Source: Beroe ovata
Taxonomy: Eukaryota > Ctenophora > Nuda > Beroida > Beroidae
DNA length: 17,587 nucleotides
Reading direction: 5' to 3'
Assembly: GCA_946803715.1 (NCBI GenBank)
Contig: CAMPET010000546.1
Location: 1 to 17,587, forward strand
Within the stretch, counting starts at the first letter, position 1, and each line of letters begins with the position of its first letter. Positions 1 through 9,347 of this stretch are shown here, one piece after another. The position numbers were made by a program, and so were the translations under genes. Below the pieces are notes generated by a model that worked only from the letters and a program-made list of their open reading frames with translations, was not told where the DNA came from and made no database searches.

Positions 1-3000
1 ATTCCACATCAAAGTGTCCTACTTCGAGATCTATATGGAGAGGATAAGAGACCTGTTAGACAGTGAGCACATCTCTTTGCAGTTTAATTCCCGACAAATA
101 TAATTGTCCCGGAATATTTTTCCTCAAAAACAACCTCTCGACATGTGAGATATACACTCATCCTAACTCCACTCAGCGACGAAGACGAATCTCCCGATTC
201 ACGAGGACAAGGCCCGAGTTCCCTATGTGAAGGGGGTGACGGAGCGGTTTGTGGGGAGCCCTGAGGAGATAATGGACGTAATATCGGAGGGGAAACAGAA
301 TCGGGCTGTCTCCGTTACCAGTGAGTGGAAGGGAGAAAGGAAAACGTTTTGTGCGTTTTGTTTTGCAGTGTTTTGCCGTGAAGAGAGCTGATTCTATCAT
401 CATTGGAAGATTGAAAACGCTTCCAATTTACAGATATGAATGAGCACAGTTCCCGGTCTCATAGCGTGTTCCAGCTTTCCATATCTCAGGTTTGAGAGTT
501 TCACTTCACTTCACTTCACTTCACTTTACTAATACTGAATCATGATTGATGTTATTTGAGATTATCACTGTCGGTTCATATTACCTGTATCTCTATCAGG
601 TTAACATGGAGTCCCAGCAGAAACTAAATGGAAAGCTCTACCTGGTCGATCTGGCCGGGAGTGAGAAGGTAAAACTGGGAAATCGATCATAGAATGAGAC
701 ATGTTTTTGAAGAATTGTCAATGAATTAACTCCTATTTCACCAAACGAATCACTGCACACTTCACTTCCATGATTGTTGAACTCGACGGTTCAGGTGAGC
801 AAGACGCAAGCAGCTGGGATGACGCTGGACGAAGCTAAGAACATCAACAAATCCCTCTCGTCGCTAGGCAACGTAATCGCGGCGTTGTCAGAGGGACAGA
901 GTCATATCCCGTACAGAGATAGCAAGATGACACGTGTACTACAGGAGAGCTTGGGTAAGTATGTGAGGATAGTTCTTGAGGATAGTGCGTGAGACCGTTG
1001 ACAAAAGACAGGTGGTTACTGACCCATCTCACAGGTGGTAACTGACCCATCACAAAGGTGGTAACCATGGTAACTGACCCATCTCACAGGTGGTAACGCC
1101 CGGACAACAATTGTTATCTGCGCTTCTCCCTCGCCGTACAACGAGAGCGAGACTAAGTCAACCCTGCTGTTTGGAACCCGGGCTAAAACCATCCAAAACA
1201 CCGTGTCCGTCAACGTGGAGCTTACTGCTGATGAGTGGAGGGCCAGGTGAGAAAAAGCTGCCACAGTTCCAGGGGTTCTGTGATGAGAGATGTCTGGCAG
1301 GATTCCAAGATTCTAGACCTCCGAGATTGCTCGAGTTTCAAGGAGTGATGGAGGAAGCGCTCTCGACTTGTTTTGATTGGGGAGATTTAACGTGGGATTG
1401 AATATTATACTCGATGCTGACAATGACATTCGGATCTTTCTCAGGTATGAGAAGGAAGTTGAGAAGAACAAGCGACTGAAGTTGTTGTTATCAAAGTGTG
1501 ACAAGGAACTCCAACGATGGAGATCAGGTATGGGACACAATTCACGTGGCATCTCATTTAGTCACGTGGCATGATTTGTGCTCGCTGATTGGTTGTAACC
1601 ATTGTCACGTGGCGCGGTGTATGCTCACTGATTGGTTACCATGGTAACACAGGTGAGACAGTGTCGGAGGAAGACCAAACCCGGGTTCAGGGTGAGGAGA
1701 GCGGGCTCAAAGCGAGTGCCAGCACCACCGGTTTCGACCTGTCTCCATCTCCATCCACGGCCAGTATCAGTAATCTCCTGGGTGTCAGCAACGCGTCGGA
1801 AGCAGATAGAATTGCTTTTGTAAAGGTGAAGATTCCACAAACATGTTCTGTGATATCAAATCCATGCGGTGTTTTTATCACATCAGATTTACATGATACA
1901 TCTCGCGTGATCATCACATTTTCCGACCAAGTTAAGTTTGGCATCTCGTATCTCACTTTTTACTGATCTAATGACATATATCTGCTATCAGGAAAGAGAC
2001 AGTCTCTACAAAGCTCTGGACGACAAGGACGATGAGATCAACAAGCAGAGCCAGGCCATGGAACGACTGAAGAACGAGCTCGCTGACGAGAAACAGGTTA
2101 GAACCGGGTTTCAATTCCACGGTTCCGGCTACGGTCGTAAATCATACGATCTGGCTCCGTTCGTAACTCGTGATTAAACTCAACAATGATGAGTCAACAT
2201 GTCTGACTCCGAGTGTCTCGTCATTTTAAGATTTAACTCCGTACTCTGAGCGTCTTGACAGTATAAGATCGTGATTGGAACTCCATACTAATTGTGTCCA
2301 GGCATCAGCTCTGGTGGCTCAGCAGAACGATCACTTGGGTCAGGAAATGATAAACATAGACATGGAAAGGGAGAAGCTGCAGGAGGAGATCAAGCAAGTG
2401 ATGGCTGCTCTCGAGCAGGTTTGTTATACTAGGGGGTCGGCGAGAGGAAGCAGAATTCACTCCTTGCTCCGAATTAATTACTGTTATAAGTTGTCCACTA
2501 TCCAGGGGAGCTGAAATTTACCGATTTTTGGTGCAATTTTTGGAAACCGAAAGTTAAAATTTTAGCTGTCCCGATGATAATCCCGCTCTCTCCACTCAAT
2601 GATCTGACTCCCCCTTCCTACTCGTGTAGGTGGCAGCTAATCTCGACGAGAAGACAGAAGAGGTCGAGACCCGGATTAAGGAAAACTGCCGGATCGCATC
2701 CGAAATGGACACGAAGACCCACGAGGCTGACAAAGCCAAGACAGCACTCGAGCAGTGGAAAGTAAAGTACAGTCAGCAGAGCTCACGGAGTGCCAAGGGG
2801 ATATTCGAGATTATCCAGGAGTTGTCGGGGATTCAAGGTAGGCGTGAGGTGGTCACATTGGTTGAGGTGGTCGCCGTGAAGAATGAATCATGTTTCTAAT
2901 ATTTTCTCCATTTCAACACCCCATTTCAATTTTATTTCAATCTATTTTAACCGCTAATCCCCCTAACTCCCTAATTACCTCCCTAGGAATTACAGGGGAG

Positions 3001-4888
3001 GTGATGGATAGCAACCTGGTGGAGGAAGACCCTAACAAGATTGAGGAGCAGTTCACCATGGCTCGACTCTACGCTAACAAGACTAAAACAGTCGTCGAGA
3101 GTCTACAGCAAGAGCAGCAAAAACAAACAGGTCAATGTAAACCATGACCGGGCCATTAATGGTCATACTGGGCACTGATAGATCTATTATTATTGTCGTC
3201 TCTATCGTGTGACGATACGTCACGAATACGATAAAGTCGCGAAATTCCTCAGCACCTAACACGTCCATATCCCTCCCTTTAACAGTTAACTACAACGAGG
3301 CCCTCGAGCGAATCACCGCTCTGGAAAGCGGGATTAAAGACGCCAAATTGGCGGTAGAAGAGGGCGAGAGTCGAACAACACAGCTCCAGGGTGAAATAAA
3401 GGAGGCGGCAGGTCGGAAAATGAAGTTGGAGGAGGAAATACGATACCTGAATTCGGAGTGCGCCAGGTTTGAGTGGCGAATTACAAACATATTTTATGAT
3501 GTCCATCTTAAAAAACTAATCCTTGTGTTTGACTATTCTCCCCTCTCTCTTTCAGGTTGGGGGAGTTGGAGGATATGCGAGTGGCAAGCATGAATCAGGG
3601 CAGGAAGGAGGCGAGCGAGCTGAAGAGTACACTCGAACAGCAGATTGAGTCGACGAGAGACCATTACCAGAGACAGCTAGCATCTCTCAAGGATGATATA
3701 GCTGACAGGTGGGAGTTGCTACGGAGTTGCTATGGAGACAGTGTTGCTATGGGAATGATTGACATGTTATAACCACTCGTTCAATACGCAGAGAGAAACA
3801 GTTGGTGAACGCTGAGCTGAAGTTCGAAGACGAGAAGCAGAAACAGCACAGACTACGGTGTCAACTGGAAGAGGAACAACTGAACAAGGAGGCGGTGTCA
3901 AAGAAACTCAAACAGTTGGAGTACCAGTTGGAGGTCAAGGCTCGAGCAAGGCAGGAGACTCGGGGGATTGAGGAATATGCGAACAAGGAACTGGCAAATA
4001 TCAATGCTCTGAGAGTCGCGTTTGTGGATGATCTACAGAGCAGGATCAAGCAGTCTAACACGCCGGTGAGTGTAAAACGGCGTAGGTTATCACGCCGCTT
4101 GCCTATTTTCCACCCAAAGTATCACGCCGGTCAACAGCCCCAGAAGAACACAAATTCTTCTCACCTAGGCGACTGATGACAATTCTGAGAGCACGATTGA
4201 GCGACAACGGATTGCGTTCCTGGAGAACAACCTGGATCAACTGACGAACGTTCACAAACAGCTGGTCAGAGATAACTCTGAGCTGAGGTGTGAGCTCCCC
4301 AAGATGGAAAGGAGGCTCATGGCTAAGATAGAACGAGTGAGTTCGGATGAAATTTTTGCTCATTTTCATTGTATCGATACTAATTACATTGTACATTGTA
4401 CAACCTATATTTGATGCTACCAAATCTCCACCTCCATTCCTCAATTACAAAGTGGCATGATGAATATTTTTTGATGGTATTTTTCAGGTGAAACAACTGG
4501 AGGTTGCTCTGAAAGAAAACAAGGAACGGGGAATTGAGGAGCGGCAGCGGATGCAGAAAGAGATTGAGCAGATGCGGTCATGGAGTAGACTCCGCAAGCA
4601 ACCAAGTCAGAAAACAGCTGCTGCCCACATAGGTAATTAGCGATTGATTACTTAATTACCTAATTACCTAATCAGCTAGTTGAGATCAAAATCTCATCAT
4701 AGATGTGAGATAATTAGAAATGAGTGACAATTCTGATTTAAGTCAAAGTCATCACATCCTGATCCATGATATTTTCAGCTAAACCGATAAGAAGTGGCAG
4801 TCGTGCTCAGAGCATAAGTTCGGAGGCGTCTGCTGTGATTCGGAACACGCCAGAGAAAGCTTACGTTGGATCTCGACGCCATGCCTAG
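1..4888 (+). CDS. KIF5: Kinesin-1 heavy chain (KIF5-type), 5'-partial, 18 exons
   Basis: Plus-end-directed microtubule motor for cytoplasmic cargo. Exons: 2-62 (frame; exon continues off the left edge), 177-320, 434-489, 600-668, 795-954, 1090-1246, 1445-1527, 1653-1825, 1992-2096, 2302-2418, 2630-2837, 2987-3130, 3286-3466, 3556-3708, 3792-4065, 4169-4336, 4488-4632, 4779-4888 (TAG). The joined frame is 2508 nt, 835 residues, without stops; all introns are GT-AG. Visible: the motor core from [11 protein letters not shown], switch [10 protein letters not shown] (residues 71-79 of the partial protein), switch II DLAGSEK (104-110), the neck around [11 protein letters not shown], a long coiled coil with [12 protein letters not shown], the conserved tail coil ([20 protein letters not shown], about 704-723) and the autoinhibitory tail motif HIAKPIR (IAK at 799-801), split by the last intron. 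Against KIF5 proteins of about 960 residues, roughly 130 N-terminal residues including the P-loop lie outside the window. Family assignment is very secure; the exact paralogue is not meaningful here. Confidence 0.97.
1008..1097 (+). repeat. Intronic minisatellite built from a 3' splice site
   Basis: Irregular tandem copies of acaggtggtaactgacccatc fill the end of kinesin intron 5. The unit reproduces the true acceptor (cacag before 1090) plus the first exon-6 bases gtggtaac. Copies start near 1008, 1031 and 1053, and the real acceptor is the last one. A 10-11 bp insertion, ccatggtaac, sits in the third copy. Confidence 0.8.
1541..1648 (+). promoter_or_regulatory. Intronic cluster of E-box, CCAAT and X-box-like motifs
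   Basis: Kinesin intron 7 (1528-1652) holds three copies of tcacgtggc (1542, 1562, 1605; CACGTG E-box core), two copies of ctgattggtt (inverted CCAAT; about 1584 and 1627) and a perfect 14-bp palindrome GTTACCATGGTAAC at 1635-1648, matching the RFX X-box consensus GTTNCCATGGNAAC. It looks like a partial duplication of a roughly 45-bp unit. Regulatory activity is inferred from motif content only. Confidence 0.35.
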
Positions 4889-5379
4889 AATATACTCGAT
4901 GCTGATGGGGGATGCGTTCTCATTGGAAAATGACTGGTTGGGAAGTAGAGTCCCTCTACTGTCCCTGACGTAAATTGCTAGTTATAATAGGGAGTTATTC
5001 TACTAGACTGCAACCCTCACTGACACTGGCTGAGCTAATATCAGCGAGAACTGGCTATAAGTATGAACTTAGCGGGCTCATCATGAGTGATTGGGAGATG
5101 CCAGTTTTAATATCTTATTGTAAATGTATTGTTATAAGAAGAAGATTAATATGTATTTTGTGCATAATAACTATCAATGCATGGATGAGAAAATATTTCC
5201 AAGATTCTCAAAATTTGAAGTACTCGTTTTATGTACCTCGTACATTTTGATGGTATTGGTACAGACGTGATCTTATTTGTAGTGATTGTGTGCCTATAAA
5301 AAGAGTATAATATTTGACTTGCATGCACTGAAAATTGGGTTTATTTTGTCCTCCTGAACCGTGAAATCCGCATTTGGGT
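4889..5379. other. Kinesin 3'UTR and spacer
   Basis: No coding feature is supported. The stretch is AT-rich and should contain the kinesin 3' UTR. I find no canonical AATAAA; the only near match is TATAAA at 5295-5300, a known weak variant. Where the transcript ends is uncertain. Confidence 0.4.
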
Positions 5380-5905
5380 GAATAATGGGATACTCATACA
5401 ACTTGCTGACACCTCTGACGTAGGGATGCATGCGATGGAATTCGTTGACACCACTTTCTGTGACGAATGGCGTACTCATTCGTCACAACCTTGAACTTGC
5501 TGACACCACTGCATAACTGTGACGTAGGAATGCATGCGATGGAATTCGTTGACACCACTTTCTATGACGAATGGGGTGCTCATTCGTCACAACTTGCTGA
5601 CACCTCACACCACTGCATAACTGTGACGTAGGAATGCATGCGATGAAATTCGTTGACATGGACATCACTTTCTGTGACGAATGGGGTACTCATTCGTCAT
5701 AACCTGCTGACACCACTGAGTGACTATGACGTAGGAATGCATGCGATGGAATTCGTTGACACCACTTTTTCTGACGAATGGGGTTCTCATTGAGTCATTC
5801 GACACAACTTGCTGACACCACTGCATAACTGTGACGTAGGAATGCATTCGATGGAATTCGTTGACAACCCTTTCTCTGACGAATGGGGTACTCATTCGTT
5901 TGCTG
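5380..5905. repeat. 104-bp minisatellite, about five copies
   Basis: Landmark gacgtagg recurs at 5417, 5521, 5625, 5728 and 5833 (spacings 104, 104, 103, 105). Each unit carries gcatgcgatggaattcgttg, then tgacgaatg and cattcgtca as facing 9-bp arms separated by about 7 bp, then cttgctgacaccactgca. Copies differ by scattered substitutions and small indels, with the end copies most divergent. The period is not a multiple of three and no frame is shared by all units, so it is not coding. Confidence 0.93.
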
Positions 5906-6365
5906 AAAAAATGGACTCAAAATTATAGTATCATTTCCGCCTAATCACTTGGTCTTCAAGTTCATTGATCCGGCCAAAGAACCGGGCATATACCAGTGAT
6001 TTCATATTCTCCCTGATTCCCCGTTACTGACCCCTCAGCACCTAGACTTGGTCTTCATAACATGCTCGATTAAAATGAAAATCTAATCAAGTGAATATTA
6101 TGGCTGTAACTTTGTTTGAAATTCGAACCATACTTATCGCCATTTTATGAACGAACGTAAAATTTCGTGAGTCGTTTTGTCTTTGTGATGGCCTTGAACG
6201 TCTAGACTACTAGAAGTTGAATTGAACGTGTTATACTGCTTTAGAAATAGCTTAGATATCCTCATAAATCGAAACTCCGATAGTTCCAGAACGTCTGGTC
6301 CAAAGACAATAGACGCAAGAGATAACAACCAATACCGTCGAACCGAGAGGCTACGGTCGGAGTTT
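5906..6365. other. Spacer upstream of the phosphatase-like gene
   Basis: No gene or clear promoter element is seen. This stretch should contain the 5' flank and leader of the downstream signal-peptide exon. A frame open from an ATG at 6222 runs into that exon, so a longer N terminus cannot be excluded, but it would bury the signal peptide. Confidence 0.4.
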
Positions 6366-9035
6366 ATGCTTATTCCCAGACGATCGCTCCTAATCCTCCT
6401 CTCCTCACTTCTTCTCTGCCAATCCTCACGCCAATCCTCAGTTCCTCTCAACCTCACTGATATAGCTACGGAAATCGGCGGTGGAATTCCGCTCAACCGT
6501 CCGTTTGCAGCCCGTATCTTCCTCACCACTACGACCAATGTCCTGAACATTGCATGGAGCTGCTTCGGAGCACATGAGAATGGTATTATTGTGGGGGGTG
6601 ATCCAAAATAATATCTATCACGTGACAGCGTTTCTTGAGGATTATTTTCATAGCTTTAATTCTAAATATCTGTGTCTTTATTGATTAATGCTGCCAAGCA
6701 ACTGGAACAATTTTGGACCCCTTCCAAATAATACCATTCCCTAATTAGAGACGGGGAAAAGTATGCTAGAGGCAACGTATCACCATGAGACCATGCCCAA
6801 TACATATCCGGTGAGATGTTAGAATGAACAGAATTACCACGACTGAGTTTGATCTCTGTCTGCGGGCGGACAGAATATCGATATCACTCTACTTTCAGTC
6901 GAGTGGTTCCCAAAACTGCATGATGTTCACTTTACCCAAGTTTGTTGGAAAAGAAGATTCAGGGGGCAGCAGAGGAATGGTTTGCACACATAACATAACT
7001 GTCCCCTTGCGAAAGAGTATACCCTTGAGCTACAGGTAATTTCACGCACCCCTTATCAGCCCCCTAATTCCTATCTTTGATGGGCTGTTTGAGCCTCTTG
7101 TCACAAAATCCTCGGACCCCTGATCACTCTCTCTCTCTCAGGGTCAGCTGTAATGGGTCATTCTCCCCGGAATACAAAGTCAGGTACAAGTACTGGGATC
7201 ATAGTGCTGTAGAAACAGGTTCAGATGATGGATCATCCTGGACGATCATGGCAGTGGGGTCACTGGGGTTCTACAACACCACTAAAGTTGCTATCGGGTA
7301 ATGAGCAACAGAATATGCTATCTCCTGCTACGCGGTACCCAAATGTACTCCTCGACTTCAGAGTTGTTGTCAAACTCAGAGATCAAACGAATCTGCCAAT
7401 TTGTTTTCTGAAGCTATTCACTTTCAGTGTTCTCGAAGAGGTGTCGAGGAGTAAAGAAAATGTTCTTTGGGCTATTCCAGGCGGATTAGTATACGACAAG
7501 AATGTCAAAGACACCAATACGGTCAGTGAAATGAGAAGGATTCGGCATGACACTGCCCCCAATGTGGCAGGCACTATGTCATGTCATGAGTTTTCACAGT
7601 CTGATAATCTCTTTTCCCAGAGACCGCTCTCAGAATCGGAATCCGTGTATCGGTGGTTGCTATGGTTACAGTTGGTGGAAAACATCACGTCCACCACGCC
7701 AGTGGTGGCAGCAATGTCTGTTGAAGACGGCGTGGGATACATCCCATCCGACAACCGAAACTTCTCAACCAGCAGCTTCGATTTGCTGCTCGAGATGCCG
7801 TATTATGTGAACGGGAAAAACCTACAAGTGAGCAGTGGTTGCCATAGCAACGCATAGTGATAAGTTACTGGTTTCTATGGAAAGGGATTGATTTCGTAAC
7901 ACTCAAATATATGTACCTGATTTCAGCACAGACCATGGTTTAGTATTAATCATGGAAAGGTTCACGTGGTCTCAATTTGTAGTTCCTGTGACTTGTCAAG
8001 CGATTCGGAACAGTACAGGTTATTTTATTTGGTTGGGTGTAACTTGTACAATGTACAATAGTGTACAATGTACAATAGTGTACAATGTACCGACTACAAA
8101 ATGTACTCGTGTATTGCACATTGTACGTATGTACTTGTGTATGGACAAAGTACAACGTATTCTTTCTACTCAAGGTGGCTGGACGAGGATCTGAGGACGG
8201 CTAACGGGACAGATAGCTGGATTATGGTCATGGGACATGAACCGCTATACGACACGGTCGACTCAATAAAAGTGAGTACGAGAGCTTAGCTGTTAGAAAT
8301 AAGTCGATGTTCTGAGTTTTGAAAATATGGGTAGTGCAGAGAAAGTCAGTATGATCCCGAAATATTTGGAAATGCTGCAGCTGATGGATCAAACTTCAGA
8401 AAGAGAAGAAGTCGCAACTAGATGCTCTATTTGCCAAGTACAATGTCGACTTTGCTGTCTGGTCTCATGAGAGATGGTATGACAGGACGATGCCGATCAG
8501 GAATTCTCAGGTGATAGAACGTGACTACTGTCACCATGACAACACGTGTTTACACGTTACCACACGTGTTGACACCACGACGTGTTACCATGACGTGTTG
8601 TCAGGTAACAGACAGGCGGAATAACAACTATTTGAGCAATCCTAACGGGACGATACATTATACATGTGGTACTGGGGGCATGCCACTTCAACAATTCAAT
8701 ATGGACAAGTTTAACTACTCGGCTCACTACATAGACAGGTACGTGGACACTGGACAGGGAATCTTTTCACCAAGACCATTGATCACCTAGACCATATTTT
8801 GTTGTATTGTGAATTGCAAGCCGCAGAAACTCTTTCATGCCTTAAGAAGATTTGATAGAAGAAATGAACTGGTGTTAATCTGATCGTGTTCAAGTCGTAC
8901 AAAGGTGTGATGATCGCTGCACCATTGATTGCGCAATATCTGCAATTTCAGCGCTTATGGAGTATGCACATTCTCGATGAGCAGTGATAACCAGATAGAA
9001 ACCATGTTCGTGAGCACCACTGACGGTGGAAAGGG
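6366..9035 (+). CDS. Membrane-anchored purple-acid-phosphatase-like pseudoenzyme, copy A (exons 1-10, 3' cut by gap)
   Basis: Exons: 6366-6590, 6899-7035, 7142-7297, 7428-7521, 7621-7827, 7927-8018, 8175-8271, 8400-8510, 8605-8738, 8952-9035 (cut at n). Exon 1 encodes a signal peptide (MLIPRRSLLILLSSLLLCQS). The ectodomain aligns with ACP7-type purple acid phosphatases: PWFSINHGKVHVVSI, SEQYRWLDEDL, WIMVMGHEPLYDT, LDALFAKYNVDFAVWSHERWYDR, CGTGGMP and the final SAYGV strand. Metal-site residues are mostly gone: GDxG is GSLG (S161), GDxxY is GGLVY (G192, Y195 kept), GNH[ED] is SVED (237-240), GHxH is SHER (H359 kept, R361); H325 of VMGH is kept. Several N-glycosylation sequons are present (NLT, NTT, NIT, NFS). 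The exon 1 donor (ATT before gtgggg) is the least certain junction; exon 1 itself has little recognisable homology. Joined with exons 10-13 from the later contigs this gives 569 residues. The fold is secure; a binding or receptor role is inferred. Confidence 0.85.
8044..8104. repeat. TGTACAATG tandem array in intron 6, copy A
   Basis: Alternating tgtacaatg and tgtacaatag units, each with the palindrome TGTACA. The equivalent intron of copy B (10451-10516) has one unit more, so this is a length-variable microsatellite. The same tgtaca core appears at about 4389-4403 in a kinesin intron. Confidence 0.85.
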
Positions 9036-9036
9036 N
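9036..9036. other. Assembly junction (n) between copies A and B
   Basis: Sequence left of the n ends inside exon 10 (ggtggaaaggg). Sequence right of it is homologous to intron 1 from about 6637 onward. A single base cannot bridge these, so the n marks a contig join. Confidence 0.9.
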
Positions 9037-9347
9037 TCCTGATGATCATTTTCACTGCTTTAATTCTAAATATCTGTGATTCAATTGATTTATTGCTGTC
9101 ACGCAACTGGAAAAATTTTGGGCCCCTTCCAAATAATACCATCCCCTAATTAGAGACGGGGAAAAGTATGCTAGAGGCAACATATCACCATGAGACCTTG
9201 CCCAATACATATCCGGTGAGATGTTGGAATGAAGAGAATTGTCACAATTTCTATTGCTAGAGCCTAGAGATATGTTGGGGCCCTCATTGAGGGCGAACAC
9301 TGTACTCTGTCACTGTCAGATAGAGTATCGATACCACTCACTTTCAG

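Noticed and set aside
5483-5895. Minus-strand open frames of 60-76 codons with repeated peptides across the 104-bp array
   Set aside because: They arise from the repeat itself; the 104-bp period changes frame each unit, and no splice or start context supports coding.
5380-5905. CRISPR-like repeat array
   Set aside because: Units are contiguous 104-bp tandem repeats with no unique spacers, in a eukaryotic context.
7225-7857. A 210-codon plus-strand open frame read as one exon
   Set aside because: It runs through two clear GT-AG introns (7298-7427, 7522-7620). Its 5' part is out of frame with the true exon 3, and only the spliced form matches the phosphatase family.
7946-8194. Open frames on both strands over the TGTACA repeats
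   Set aside because: Low-complexity translations of an intronic microsatellite; the exon between 7927 and 8018 is read in a different frame.
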